A DNA stretch of 64,000 nt. Origin: an uncultured Holophagaceae bacterium (GTDB lineage Bacteria > Acidobacteriota > Holophagae > Holophagales > Holophagaceae). The stretch covers positions 1 to 64,000 of the forward strand of contig CAISFO010000018.1 in NCBI GenBank assembly GCA_903884655.1. The letters are read 5' to 3'. This document shows positions 43,908-52,904 of this stretch, one piece after another. The position numbers and the translations under genes were made by a program. Below the pieces are notes generated by a model. That model saw only the letters and a list, made by a program, of their open reading frames with translations. It made no database searches and was not told the origin of the DNA. Within the stretch, counting starts at the first letter, position 1. The number at the start of each line of letters is the position of its first letter.

Positions 43908-44792
43908 CTACAGTTGCAGACCTACCGCCTGTTCATAGCCATTGCTGGCGCGGGCAATGCCGTCTTCGATCCTGGCGTGAGCCGCGACCATGACCGCCAG
44001 GCCTCGAGGGCCCTTCGCGAACAGGCGCGTCAGTCGCTTCACGCGTTCGCGTGCGACAGTCATCGGGTCCCCAGGAAGGGCACCTCCTTCCGCCCGATAC
44101 AAAAGCTTTCCCACGTGCTGATAGTCGAAGGCGGGGAAGGCACCCGGCAGGTAGGGCAGTCGGGTGAGGAGTGCCACGAGCTGCAGGTCCGGCGGCAGGT
44201 GGGGCACCAGGTCATCCCCGTACTCGTAACGGGTCTGATCGATCCCAGCGGCCTCGTAGGTCTTTCGGAAAGCAGCATCCCCCGCCCTGGGCGACGCGAA
44301 TGTGACCACTTCACCCACCGGACGGTTCCAGAGGCTCCGCGCCCGCCATGCCGCAAGGGTGGCCAGGGCCCCACCCTTGCTGTGGCCCGCGAGGAACAGG
44401 GGGCGCTCCTGTTGCGGATCGATGGCATCCACAGCCTTGGTGAGATGGGGCCAGAGGGTGTCAAGGGCCGACCAGAAACCCGAGTGGACGGATCCTATCT
44501 CGCCTGGGAGTGACATTGGCTTGACTTCGAAATCGTGGGCCCAGTCCCGGATCCAGTCCCCCGGCCCAAACGGATAGAGGGTTCCCCTGAAGGCGATGAG
44601 GATGCCTTCAGGAATGCTGCCCACCAGGCATGCATGGAGACCTTTCTGGAGAATCGCCTGGACCTCCGGCGCGAAACCAATTGGAGGCCGGTAGGTACTG
44701 ACAGGCTTAAAGACACCCTCCTCGACGATTTCATAGGCGCAGTCGCAGGCGCAGAGCAGGCGAGCATGCAGGGAGTGGAGGGGCAAGGGCAC
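43908..44792 (-). CDS. Lipase class 3 family protein
   Basis: Alpha/beta hydrolase similar to class 3 lipases. The nucleophile motif is GHSKG in LFLAGHSKGGALAT, followed by TFASPRAGD, and Asp in YGDDLVPHLPP. The start is unclear: the frame is open from a TTG at 44834 inside the upstream gene, and a GTG at 44792 lies just after that gene's stop; neither has a good ribosome site. I list the GTG. No signal peptide is visible, so a secreted role is not supported. It follows the acyl-CoA dehydrogenase gene on the same strand. Confidence 0.8.
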   Translation of the reverse strand: MPLPLHSLHARLLCACDCAYEIVEEGVFKPVSTYRPPIGFAPEVQAILQKGLHACLVGSIPEGILIAFRGTLYPFGPGDWIRDWAHDFEVKPMSLPGEIGSVHSGFWSALDTLWPHLTKAVDAIDPQQERPLFLAGHSKGGALATLAAWRARSLWNRPVGEVVTFASPRAGDAAFRKTYEAAGIDQTRYEYGDDLVPHLPPDLQLVALLTRLPYLPGAFPAFDYQHVGKLLYRAEGGALPGDPMTVARERVKRLTRLFAKGPRGLAVMVAAHARIEDGIARASNGYEQAVGLQL

Positions 44793-44796
44793 ACCC

Positions 44797-45987
44797 TCAG
44801 CGGTAAGCGGGAATCCCAGTGACCTCTTGCCCAATGATCAGCGTATGCATGTCATGGGTCCCCTCATAGGTGTAGACGCTTTCGAGATTGGCCATGTGGC
44901 GCATGATGGGGTATTCGTCGAGGATGCCGTTGGCGCCGAGGATGGTGCGGGCCTTGCGGCAGATCTCCAGGGCCATGTTCACGTTGTTCATCTTGGCCAT
45001 GGACACCTGGGCGGTGGTGAAGGTCTTGGCGTCCTTGAGGCGGCCCAGTTGGAGGGCCAGGAGTTGCCCTTTGGTGAGCTCGGTGACCATCCAGGCCAGC
45101 TTCTCCTGCTGGAGCTGGAAGCCGGCGATGGGCCGGTCGAACTGGATGCGGCTCTTCCCGTAGTCCAGGGCGCACTGGTAGCAGGCATCGGCGGCGCCGA
45201 GCACGCCCCAGGCGATGCCGAACCGGGCCTGGGTGAGGCAGCCCAGGGGGCCCTTGAGGCCCTTCACATTGGGCAGCAGCGACTTGGCCTCATCCACGAT
45301 GACGTCCTCCAGCACCAGCTCGGAGGTGGTGCTGGCCCGCAGGCTCCACTTGCCCTTCATTTCGGGGGCACTGAAGCCGGGGGTGCCCTTCTCCACCAGG
45401 AAGCCGCGAATGCCGTCCTCGGTCTGGGCCCACACCACGGCCACATCGGCCACGGTGCCATTGGTGATCCACATCTTGGTGCCGTTGATGCGCCACTTGC
45501 CCCCGGGCTCCCGCACGGCCTTGGTGAGCATGCCGCCAGGGTTGGAGCCGAAGTCTGGCTCGGTGAGACCGAAGCAGCCGATCTTTTCGCCGCTGGCCAG
45601 CCTGGGCAGCCAGTAGCGCTTTTGTTCTTCACTGCCGTAGCTGTAGATCGGCCACATGACCAGGCTGCCCTGCACGGAGGCAAAGGAGCGCAGTCCAGAA
45701 TCGCCTCGCTCCAGTTCGTACATCAGGAGGCCGTAAGCCACGCTGGAGACGCCCATGCAGCCGTACTCCTCGGGCAGCGAGGGGCCGAAGAAGCCCAGCT
45801 CGCCCATTTTCGGGATGAGGTGTTTCGGGAAGGTCTGGTCCTGGGCGTGCTTTTCGATGATGGGCAGCACTTCGGAATTGACGAATTTGCGGGCAGTCTC
45901 CCGGATCATCCGCTCTTCATCGGTGAGCAGGCCCTCGAAGCCCATGTAGTCGGTGATGTGCGTGAAGGTGGCGTAGGCGCCAGCCAT
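44797..45987 (-). CDS. Acyl-CoA dehydrogenase, glutaryl-CoA dehydrogenase-like
   Basis: FAD-dependent dehydrogenase of 396 residues. The start is the ATG at 45987 with AGGAGGT upstream; an upstream open frame to 46098 is not conserved. The catalytic base lies in VYTYEGTHDMHTLIIG, the form of glutaryl-CoA dehydrogenases, and GLTEPDFGSNPGGM and TKMWITNG are the flavin and substrate blocks. Glutaryl-CoA to crotonyl-CoA (with decarboxylation) is the likely reaction, as in lysine or aromatic breakdown. An exact substrate cannot be proven from sequence. Confidence 0.9.
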   Translation of the reverse strand: MAGAYATFTHITDYMGFEGLLTDEERMIRETARKFVNSEVLPIIEKHAQDQTFPKHLIPKMGELGFFGPSLPEEYGCMGVSSVAYGLLMYELERGDSGLRSFASVQGSLVMWPIYSYGSEEQKRYWLPRLASGEKIGCFGLTEPDFGSNPGGMLTKAVREPGGKWRINGTKMWITNGTVADVAVVWAQTEDGIRGFLVEKGTPGFSAPEMKGKWSLRASTTSELVLEDVIVDEAKSLLPNVKGLKGPLGCLTQARFGIAWGVLGAADACYQCALDYGKSRIQFDRPIAGFQLQQEKLAWMVTELTKGQLLALQLGRLKDAKTFTTAQVSMAKMNNVNMALEICRKARTILGANGILDEYPIMRHMANLESVYTYEGTHDMHTLIIGQEVTGIPAYR

Positions 45988-46269
45988 GGGGACCTCCTGA
46001 ATGCCCTGAAGCCTCGGGCGGGTGGGGGTGGAAATGGCGCTGCAGCAGCGCGCCGGGGCCAAGTCTACCGCCGCGTCAAAGCCCGGCCAGGACGTCAAAC
46101 CGCAGCACGCCTCCGATTGCTGTCATGGCGGCAATCGGCTTGACGAAGTGACAATCTCAGGACCACTGGGAACCGGGTTTGCTGGGGGTACCTGGGACCA
46201 TGCGTCCTGAGGCAATTCAACGCGTCCGTGCGTGCTGCCAAGCCCATGTTCTAGGGAAGTTCGAACTAT

Positions 46270-46416
46270 CGATGAACACCGATCAACTGCTGACAAGGAC
46301 AGGGTGGCCAGGGTCGCAGCCAGGACCCACACCTGCAGGCCACACCTCACGGAAATGGTGCTGAACCCCACCCTGGAACCACCCTTCATTTCTCATTCTT
46401 TTATCGGTGTTCATCG
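46270..46416. repeat. 14-bp inverted repeat, 119 bases apart
   Basis: CGATGAACACCGAT (46270-46283) and its exact complement ATCGGTGTTCATCG (46403-46416) face each other. The enclosed 119 bases have no gene. Similar short phrases are known as widespread intergenic repeats in many bacteria; here they may mark the ends of a small non-autonomous element. Confidence 0.65.
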
Positions 46417-46432
46417 GCGTTCATCGGTGGTC
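46403..46432. repeat. Three 10-bp tandem repeats
   Basis: Units ATCGGTGTTC (46403-46412), ATCGGCGTTC (46413-46422) and ATCGGTGGTC (46423-46432), one or two changes each. The first unit overlaps the right arm of the inverted repeat. Confidence 0.7.
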
Positions 46433-46591
46433 GAAATGGCATTCCTTGGTTATTCAGGGTCTCGAGGTGAACCCATTCAGCGGGTAGGTCTATGAAGGTT
46501 TCCGAGGAGACAGGAAGACGCCAGGCACCTGGGCCCATCCCTGCAAAGGCCTTTGCCAGCGGTTCCGGGACCAGCAAAAGGAGACGGAGGT

Positions 46592-47179
46592 TCATTCCCC
46601 GTCCAGCAACCGGCGCCCGGTGGCATGGGGGGTTTCATGGCAGTGGCGGCACCGGGCTTCGTAGGCTTCGGCGGCACCCACCAGCACCTGGCCACCGGTC
46701 TGCACCAGGCGCTGGGTGCGTCCGGCGAGGGCCCCGCAGACCATGCAGATCGCCTGCAGTTTGGTGACGTATTCCGCCTTGGCCAGCAGGGTCGGCATGA
46801 TGCCAAAGGGCTCGCCGTTGGAGTCCTGATCCAGCCCGCCGGCGATCACCCGCACGCCCCGGTTGGCCAGGGCCTCGATGATCGGAAGCAGGCCCTCATC
46901 CATGAACTGCACCTCGTCCAGGGCCACCACCTCGGCTTCGGGATCCAAGTGGCGAGCCAGTTCCAGGCTGTCCTTCACTGGGATGGCCTCGTGCTTCACC
47001 TGGCTGTGGCTGGCGATGGCCGAGGCATCATAGCGATCATCCAGGGCCGGCTTGAACACCTGGACCTTCTGCCTGGCGATGATGGCCCGCTTGATGCGCC
47101 GAATCAGCTCTTCGGACTTGCCGCAGAACATGGGTCCGCATACCACTTCCAGGGATCCCCTGCGCTGATCAACGAACAT
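46592..47179 (-). CDS. tdk: Thymidine kinase
   Basis: Salvage enzyme that phosphorylates thymidine with ATP; 195 residues of the bacterial type II family. The P-loop is GPMFCGKSEELIRR, the base region is VALDEVQFMDE, and there are zinc Cys pairs in ICMVCG and CRHCHE. GAGG precedes the ATG. It is the last gene of the minus-strand operon starting near 50524; the ten-base gap from the DUF4388 gene suggests co-transcription. Confidence 0.95.
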   Translation of the reverse strand: MFVDQRRGSLEVVCGPMFCGKSEELIRRIKRAIIARQKVQVFKPALDDRYDASAIASHSQVKHEAIPVKDSLELARHLDPEAEVVALDEVQFMDEGLLPIIEALANRGVRVIAGGLDQDSNGEPFGIMPTLLAKAEYVTKLQAICMVCGALAGRTQRLVQTGGQVLVGAAEAYEARCRHCHETPHATGRRLLDGE

Positions 47180-47188
47180 CGCAGGTCC

Positions 47189-48358
47189 TCAGGGCCTGGT
47201 GGCCGCGTTGGGCTCGGGGGTAGCTCCGACGGGCAGAGCCATCGAGTCCGGGACTTTGGCCAGATCGGGAACAGGATTCGGCCCATCCAGCGGCCTGCCC
47301 AACCTCGCAGCCAGGAGGGTGCCCCCATCCTTGGGTGAGGCCATCCGGAGCGCCCACGCCTGGCGCAGGCGGGTGGGCCCCTCTGGCACCACGCGCACAT
47401 CCACTGCCTGGAGGCTTGCCAGCCCCATGTTCATGGAGCCCCGGTGGTTAGGAACATAGGTCAGGAGTGGAACGAGGAAGGCCAGGGCCACCAGAGGCCA
47501 GAGCAGGCGGCTGGATTCCCAGTCTCCGGGACCTGAATCGAAGCCTTCATCCGTCACCCACGGACGCACGATTTTCGGCGCGGCGCCGACGACAGGTTCC
47601 AGCAAACCGTGCTCCAGGAGATCAGCAATGGCTTTGCAGGTGTCCAGTTCCTCGTAGCGGCTGACCTGGATGATCTCCTTGATGCACTGGGCGTGCTCGA
47701 AGTAAGAGAGGACGATCTCCTGCTCATGGGTGAGCCCGGAGGAGCCATGCTGCATCTTCCCGGTGCCATCGAGCATGGACGACACATCGCGGTCGATATC
47801 CAAGTGCAGCGCCTGAGCCTTCGGGGATCTACCGAGCGGTGTGTCCATGCCTGGCAGGCGGCGTTCCACTTCCGGCCATTCATCCTGGATGCGGGCAGCT
47901 TCCATCAGCACCGTGTCGACCGGGATCGGCACAAAATGATCGCGATCCAGATCCGGCGGAAGCATGGAGTCGAACCGGTAGTCCCCCTCCACCCACCGGA
48001 AGGTACGGTGAAGGATGGACGTGGCCTGATTGAACAGCGCGTCCTGCAAATCCGAAGCAGTGACCTTGCCGCTTTCCAGCAGCAGGGTTCCCATGCGCTT
48101 GAGGGTCTGCCGCTGGACCCGGACCATGCCCAACAATTCGTCGCCCGTGAGCCGCCCCAGGCGCACCAGCATGGTGCCGAGGCGATCCTCCATGCGGACC
48201 TGGTTCGAGTCGCAACCGACGATCTCGCCGTTTTCGAAGAAGACTTTAACGAACTCCTGGCCCTGGGAGAGCACCAGGGTGCCGTTCTTCCCCTGGATCT
48301 TGATCATGTTGAAGAGGGAAAAGAGGTCGAAGTCGCGGAGGGAGCCTTCCAGTGCCAT
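47189..48358 (-). CDS. DUF4388 (PATAN) domain membrane-tethered protein
   Basis: A 389-residue protein with the DUF4388/PATAN domain at about 1-100 (MALEGSLRDFDLFSLFNMIK, GTLVLSQG, VFFENGEIVGCDS), often found with gliding, two-component or GTPase signalling in delta-proteobacteria and Acidobacteriota. A second helical region (about 100-280) follows, then a single membrane helix near 295-312 and an outer tail of about 70 residues. Its ATG is one base from the stop of the TPR gene. Function is unknown. Confidence 0.8.
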   Translation of the reverse strand: MALEGSLRDFDLFSLFNMIKIQGKNGTLVLSQGQEFVKVFFENGEIVGCDSNQVRMEDRLGTMLVRLGRLTGDELLGMVRVQRQTLKRMGTLLLESGKVTASDLQDALFNQATSILHRTFRWVEGDYRFDSMLPPDLDRDHFVPIPVDTVLMEAARIQDEWPEVERRLPGMDTPLGRSPKAQALHLDIDRDVSSMLDGTGKMQHGSSGLTHEQEIVLSYFEHAQCIKEIIQVSRYEELDTCKAIADLLEHGLLEPVVGAAPKIVRPWVTDEGFDSGPGDWESSRLLWPLVALAFLVPLLTYVPNHRGSMNMGLASLQAVDVRVVPEGPTRLRQAWALRMASPKDGGTLLAARLGRPLDGPNPVPDLAKVPDSMALPVGATPEPNAATRP

Positions 48359-48359
48359 A

Positions 48360-50222
48360 TCAGGCCCTCCTCAGGATGAGTTTCAGCCAGGAGCGCAGAT
48401 ACAGCAGACCCAGCAGCGCGGCGCCGACCGCCAGCCAGGTGGAGGTCGGATCCGCCAGGATTTCGCCGGGGTACCGGACCGAGCGGCCCGTGGCCACCAC
48501 CATGCCCACGGCGAGACAGAAGGGCAGGAATTCGATCAGGCCCTCCCGGGTATCACCCAGAAAGGCCAGATCACACCCCGGCAGCAGCACGATGAAGGAC
48601 TTGTGGATCCACCGCGTGGCCTGCTGATGTTCCGCCACCTGGTCAAGCTTCTTGCGGCGGTTCTCTGCGTGCAGGCCATCGCGCAGCACGAAGAGGTGGT
48701 GGCATTTCTGGCAGACCTCGGTGTCAGGACTATCCGTGGTGTGGAAGGGCTCCCCGCACCGCACGCACTGGGTGGGGTGGGCCATACGGACGCTGGCGCG
48801 CACCCGGCCGAGGAAGGCGATCAGGCCCAGAACCGGCAGCAGCAGGGCGAACAGGAAAGACCCGCTCAGGATTTGGAAGGACCCTGCCCTCTTGGGGGCG
48901 TCCGTGGCGTCCACCAGGGCCTGGATGCGCTCCGGCGTATCCGGGAGAGGAATGGGATAAGTCCGGAGGTCCTTCTGGGCGTCATTCAGGGCGATGAGCA
49001 GGGCGTAGGCCTCCGGGGCCGCGGCCTGGGCCTCCTCCCGCTTGGACGCACCCAGGGCCGTGTCCAGCCGGTTGAAGGCGAGGATGCTCTGGTTCAGCAG
49101 AACCTCCATCTTCGGACCCGCCTGGAGGGCCATCTCGAAGGCTTTCCCCGCCCCAGCCAGATCACCGGATTGACACTTGGAGACACCCAGATTGTTCAAT
49201 ACCGCTGCCTGTTCGGGCAGTCTGCCCACCAGCCCCTGGAACGTCGCCGCTGCTTCCTTCCATTCCTGGTTCTGCAGCTGGCCCCAGCCCGCCAGGAAGG
49301 CTCGGTCCGAGGGAGGCAGCAGCTTCACGGTGGCGGAAGCAAGGGGCTGCACCTGGGGTTGCAGTTGCAGAGTCAATAGACTGGGCAGAGGCTCCCGTGC
49401 GGCCCACGGTTCCAGGGCGGCCAGGGCGGGATGGACCAGCTGCAGCAGCAGAATGAAGGCCGTCACCTTCACTTCAGCCCGAAGCAGGAAGGGCGCCAGC
49501 AGGAACAGCCAGAGGACCGCGGCGACCATGGGATCCAAGCCAAACAGCACGGGCGCGGCGAGGATCAAGGCCCCGATGACAGCAGCCACCATGGAGTTGA
49601 CGCCCCGATGCATCAATGGCTCTTCCCAGAGACCGCGAAGCACATTCCGGTATCGCAGCCCAAGGGTCAGGGCCCAGCCCCAGAGCAGCAGCGTGGCCGA
49701 AAGGCGGAGCATCCCGAGATGCTGGACCAGCCACAACCACCGGTGGACTGGATGACTGATCCGCAGTCGGGTAAGCCGAAGGAGATCAGGCAGGCTCCAC
49801 AGCCAGCCTTGGACCCCCTGTTGGCGCATCAAGGTAATCCGAGTGCCCAGCAAAGTGGGGTGCTCGGGAGCCCAGCGTTCCACGGCCTTGAGACCTTCCA
49901 GACCAAGGGACACCTTGCCATCCAATCCCTGCTGGCGTGACCACAAGGCCATGGCTTCCACCAGAGGGGCCACGTCCAGGGTGGAGTAGGTGCGACGCAT
50001 GCCCTCGACTTCCAGCTGGGCGGACCGGACAGCTTCCACATCACCCTTGGCCAGGGCGCCCATCAAATGCTGGGCACGGTGGCTGAGGGCAATCGCCGGC
50101 AGTGACCCGATAGGAACGGACATGGTGCCGGGAACGGCAGCCGCTTGAGGCGGAGCGGCGGCTGCAACAAAGACCGCCGCAAGGAGCAGAAGGGCCGTCC
50201 GGAGGGTTGGCAAGAATCGCAT
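48360..50222 (-). CDS. TPR and zinc-ribbon membrane protein
   Basis: A 620-residue membrane protein; the ATG at 50222 has AGGAG five bases upstream (a GTG at 50243 would overlap the DUF1844 stop by four bases and is the alternative). It has a signal segment, two to four membrane helices at about 165-280, a TPR-like region at about 315-395 (AAATFQGLVGRLPEQAAVLNNLG), and a C-terminal zinc ribbon CVRCGEPF...CQKCHHLF between membrane helices. I do not recognise the family. Confidence 0.7.
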   Translation of the reverse strand: MRFLPTLRTALLLLAAVFVAAAAPPQAAAVPGTMSVPIGSLPAIALSHRAQHLMGALAKGDVEAVRSAQLEVEGMRRTYSTLDVAPLVEAMALWSRQQGLDGKVSLGLEGLKAVERWAPEHPTLLGTRITLMRQQGVQGWLWSLPDLLRLTRLRISHPVHRWLWLVQHLGMLRLSATLLLWGWALTLGLRYRNVLRGLWEEPLMHRGVNSMVAAVIGALILAAPVLFGLDPMVAAVLWLFLLAPFLLRAEVKVTAFILLLQLVHPALAALEPWAAREPLPSLLTLQLQPQVQPLASATVKLLPPSDRAFLAGWGQLQNQEWKEAAATFQGLVGRLPEQAAVLNNLGVSKCQSGDLAGAGKAFEMALQAGPKMEVLLNQSILAFNRLDTALGASKREEAQAAAPEAYALLIALNDAQKDLRTYPIPLPDTPERIQALVDATDAPKRAGSFQILSGSFLFALLLPVLGLIAFLGRVRASVRMAHPTQCVRCGEPFHTTDSPDTEVCQKCHHLFVLRDGLHAENRRKKLDQVAEHQQATRWIHKSFIVLLPGCDLAFLGDTREGLIEFLPFCLAVGMVVATGRSVRYPGEILADPTSTWLAVGAALLGLLYLRSWLKLILRRA

Positions 50223-50239
50223 GTCGCTCCTCGCGCGGC

Positions 50240-50524
50240 TCACTTCGGAGACCCTGGCGATTCCACGGCCGGTTTCAGGTCCATCACTCGCATGCGAAGT
50301 TGATAAAGGATTTCGTCGAGCTGAGCCGTCTCCGCCGCCGTGCGGGATCCTTCGGTCTTTTCCTTGAGCACACTCAGCAGGTCCACGTACAGGCGCGCCG
50401 CCACTGGATTCGCGGGAGGGGCTTCCTTCACCATGGGGTGGGGCACTCCCATGGCCAGAAGCGCCTGTTCAGCCAGGAGGTGCATCAGGGCCGTCAAGGA
50501 GGCTTCCGGCACCGCTGGATTCAT
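50240..50524 (-). CDS. DUF1844 family protein
   Basis: A 94-residue cytoplasmic helical protein matching DUF1844: LMHLLAEQALLAMGV, ARLYVDLLSVLKEKTEG, and LDEILYQLRMRVMDL are the family's helices and its KTxGN-like motif. The family is widespread in Acidobacteriota and Deltaproteobacteria and its function is unknown. It is the first gene of a four-gene minus-strand operon with the TPR, DUF4388 and thymidine kinase genes. Confidence 0.8.
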   Translation of the reverse strand: MNPAVPEASLTALMHLLAEQALLAMGVPHPMVKEAPPANPVAARLYVDLLSVLKEKTEGSRTAAETAQLDEILYQLRMRVMDLKPAVESPGSPK

Positions 50525-50629
50525 GGGCTACCTCAAACACTTTCAGGACTTGTCTGCCCGGAAGCCTACCACAGCCCGATTTTTCCTGCACTCGGCCTGA
50601 CAAGTTGATCCCCTCGAACCGGGAATAAC

Positions 50630-50647
50630 CACCCTGCGGGTGTTTTT
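50630..50647 (+). terminator. Short hairpin with T-run in the leader of the TPR gene
   Basis: CACCC-TGC-GGGTG followed directly by TTTTT. The stem is short and no plus-strand gene ends before it, so it may be a leader attenuator or chance. Confidence 0.25.
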
Positions 50648-50711
50648 CCTCAAAAAGCACTCGGCACCAACCTCACCCTATGGAAGGATGAGGGGGTTTG
50701 GAGGAAGACCC

Positions 50712-51734
50712 ATGCGAAGCCTAGTACTCGCCCTGACACTCCCCGCCGTCTGCCTCTGCCTGCAGGCGGACACCACTGGTCGCATCAGCGGCAATGTGGT
50801 CAGCAAGGACGGCAAGCCCCTGCCGGGCTCGAAAATCAATCTGAAACGGCTCGACATCAACTGGAGCAAGGATCTGATTGCCGACAAGGGCGGGAAATTC
50901 ATGCAGGTGGGCCTTGAACCCAAGGAATTCACCATGACCGTCACGGCCGAAGGCTATGTGACGTATTCAGAGACGATCAAGATTCCCCTGGGCGAAGTCC
51001 TGGTCAAGAACATCACCCTGCTGACCCCAACCGAGACCCGGGCCCAGAATGTCGCCAGCGGCAAGGTCCAGGCCCCACCCGATGACCCCGGCGCAACGCT
51101 GAATGTCGAAGGACGGGATGTCTTCAACCAGGCCATTCCCCTCTACAACGAAGGCAAGTTCGCCCAGGCCATCCCCCTGGTGGAAAAGGCCTACAAGACC
51201 CTGCTGGAAGCCAAAGGGAAGTTGAAGGACGAGAAGGACATCGCAGAGCTGACGCCCGAACTCCAGAAAATCGAGCGGGTCCTTGGCATCTGCCTGTCCC
51301 AGGGGGGCGTCAAGAAAGAAGAAGGCGAGCCCTATCTCCTGAAGGCCCTCGAACGCAATCCCAAGGATGAGCGGGTGATCGCCGGCCTCATCGAAACGAG
51401 CAAGGCCAAGGCTGACAAGGTGGCTGAAGAAAAATACGCCGGCATGCTGGAAGCCCTCCAGGGACCCAACCCCAGCACGTCCTACAACAAAGGAGTGGAG
51501 GCCTTCAACGCAGGGCATCCCAAGGAGGCCAAGACCCATTGGCTGAAGACCCTGGAGATTTCGCCCACCTTCGCGGATGCCCACTACATGCTGGCCATGG
51601 TCGAGTTCGGCGAAAACAACCTCAAGGGCACCAAGCAGCACCTCCAGAAGTATCTGGAGATCGCGCCTGCCGGAAAGAATGCTGAAACAGCCAAGGAGAT
51701 GCTGAAGGATCCGTCACTCAAGAACATCAAGTAG
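50712..51734 (+). CDS. Secreted protein with CarbopepD-like beta domain and TPRs
   Basis: A 340-residue exported protein starting at the ATG at 50712 with GGAGGAAG upstream. A signal peptide (1-19) precedes a carboxypeptidase-regulatory-like beta domain at about 22-105 (TGRISGNVVSKDGKPLPGS, KEFTMTVTAEGYVTY). A Pro-rich linker and TPR repeats at about 130-340 follow (LYNEGKFAQAIPLVEKAYK, AHYMLAMVEFGENNLKGTK). Such proteins usually act as periplasmic scaffolds. A hairpin terminator follows the stop codon. Confidence 0.8.
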   Translation: MRSLVLALTLPAVCLCLQADTTGRISGNVVSKDGKPLPGSKINLKRLDINWSKDLIADKGGKFMQVGLEPKEFTMTVTAEGYVTYSETIKIPLGEVLVKNITLLTPTETRAQNVASGKVQAPPDDPGATLNVEGRDVFNQAIPLYNEGKFAQAIPLVEKAYKTLLEAKGKLKDEKDIAELTPELQKIERVLGICLSQGGVKKEEGEPYLLKALERNPKDERVIAGLIETSKAKADKVAEEKYAGMLEALQGPNPSTSYNKGVEAFNAGHPKEAKTHWLKTLEISPTFADAHYMLAMVEFGENNLKGTKQHLQKYLEIAPAGKNAETAKEMLKDPSLKNIK

Positions 51735-51754
51735 ACGAAATACCTTCGCGGATT

Positions 51755-51772
51755 GGGCCCCTCACCGGGCCC
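51755..51772 (+). terminator. Hairpin terminator between convergent genes
   Basis: GGGCCC (51755-51760), loop CTCACC, GGGCCC (51767-51772), then TTTCCTAG. It lies in the 42-base gap between the TPR gene and xthA and is positioned to stop the plus-strand transcript. Confidence 0.55.
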
Positions 51773-51776
51773 TTTC

Positions 51777-52553
51777 CTAGTTCAGCTCAAGGCTGATGGG
51801 GCAATGATCCGAACCCGGGACGTCAGCGTGGATGCGGGCATCCTTCACCTTGCCCAGCAGGTCCCTGCTGGCCAGGAAGAGGTCGATCCTCCAGCCCACG
51901 TTCCGTGCCCGGGCACCACCCCGGGCGGTCCACCAAGTGTAGAGGCCGGGCACGTCGGGATTGCGCTCCCGCAGCACATCCACCAGGCCGGCTCCCAGAT
52001 AGAGCTTGAAGTCCTCGCGTTCCTCGGGCGTAAAACCTGGGTTCTTGGTGTTGTCCTTGGGCCGGGCGAGATCGATCTCTTCCGGGGCCACGTTCATGTC
52101 GCCGGTCAGGATCACCAGGTTTCCGGCCTTGTGGTGCTTCGCCACGATGTCCGCGATATCCTTGGCGAACTGGCGCTTGAAGGGCAGCCGCACCAGCCCC
52201 TGGGAGGCATTCGGGAAATACCCCGCGATGAAGACGAGTTGGTCCTTCCGCGAAATCGACATCCGTCCTTCAGCGTCGTAGCCAGCTATGCCCAGTCCCT
52301 TGGCATGGCTCCATCCCAACTCCTTCTTCGAAAGCGTCGCCGATCCGGCATACCCCTTCTTGCTGGTGGCGGGGAACCAGCAGACATCGTAGGCACTCTC
52401 GAGCTGGCGACGAACGCCAAGGTCCACCTCCTCCCACTCGCAGCGGATTTCCTGGAGGTTGAGCACGTCCGGCTCGGCCTCCTCCAGCCAGTCCATGAAA
52501 CCCTTCTTCAGAACCGAGCGGAACCCGTTCACATTCCAGCTGTAGAACCGCAT
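51777..52553 (-). CDS. xthA: Exodeoxyribonuclease III
   Basis: AP endonuclease and 3' to 5' exonuclease of base excision repair; 258 residues. Catalytic blocks are MRFYSWNVNGFRS, NLQEIRCEW, GDMNVAPEEIDLARP and GSDHCPISLEL. It follows the ArsC-like gene ten bases downstream on the same strand, in a set that includes metG. Full length and intact. Confidence 0.95.
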   Translation of the reverse strand: MRFYSWNVNGFRSVLKKGFMDWLEEAEPDVLNLQEIRCEWEEVDLGVRRQLESAYDVCWFPATSKKGYAGSATLSKKELGWSHAKGLGIAGYDAEGRMSISRKDQLVFIAGYFPNASQGLVRLPFKRQFAKDIADIVAKHHKAGNLVILTGDMNVAPEEIDLARPKDNTKNPGFTPEEREDFKLYLGAGLVDVLRERNPDVPGLYTWWTARGGARARNVGWRIDLFLASRDLLGKVKDARIHADVPGSDHCPISLELN

Positions 52554-52562
52554 GGAGCCTCC

Positions 52563-52904
52563 TCAGGAAGCCAGGGCCGCGTAGGCCGCCAGGTTGAACC
52601 CGATGATCACACCTTCTGGATGGACCAGGATGGGCCGCTTGAGCAGATTGTTGTCAGCCACCATCAGGGCGATGGCCTCGGCCTTGGTCAGCCTGCGGTC
52701 CTGCAGCCCCAGCTCTTTGTACCTGGGGCTCTTGGTACCGAGCATGGGAGTCGGATCCGCAGGCAGCAGGCGCTCCAGCTCTGCGGCCTGGAGCGCCTGC
52801 TTGAAGTAGTCGCGGACCTCGAAGTCGACCCCCAGCTCCACCAGCCTAGCCTTGGCGTTACGGCAGGTGGTGCAGCTCGACTTCATCCAGAGCACAGCCT
52901 TCAC
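52563..52904 (-). CDS. ArsC/Spx-family protein
   Basis: A 113-residue thioredoxin-fold protein of the ArsC family. The start is the GTG at 52904 with GGAGG upstream, overlapping the previous gene by four bases; the open frame goes further but is not conserved. The N-terminal CxxC is in KSSCTTCRNAKARL, and DNNLLKRPILVHPEG is the family's conserved middle. Arsenate reductase, Spx-type regulator or an unrelated redox role are all possible; no ars gene is near. Confidence 0.8.
   Translation of the reverse strand: MKAVLWMKSSCTTCRNAKARLVELGVDFEVRDYFKQALQAAELERLLPADPTPMLGTKSPRYKELGLQDRRLTKAEAIALMVADNNLLKRPILVHPEGVIIGFNLAAYAALAS

Larger units (their letters stand above)
45988..46591. other. Noncoding gap with repeat elements, between two minus-strand genes
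   Basis: About 600 bases without a convincing gene: short open frames here lack coding character. It holds the acyl-CoA dehydrogenase upstream region, the inverted and tandem repeat described separately (46270-46432), and a 14-bp perfect palindrome GCAAAGGCCTTTGC (46543-46556). The thymidine kinase gene ends at its right edge. Confidence 0.55.

Noticed and set aside
44827..46143. Plus-strand open frame of 438 codons opposite the glutaryl-CoA dehydrogenase-like gene
   Set aside because: Antisense shadow; the minus-strand gene has complete catalytic motifs and a strong ribosome site.
46099..46495. Short genes in the noncoding gap before thymidine kinase
   Set aside because: Several open frames of 60-90 codons on both strands lack ribosome sites, domains and coding-like composition.
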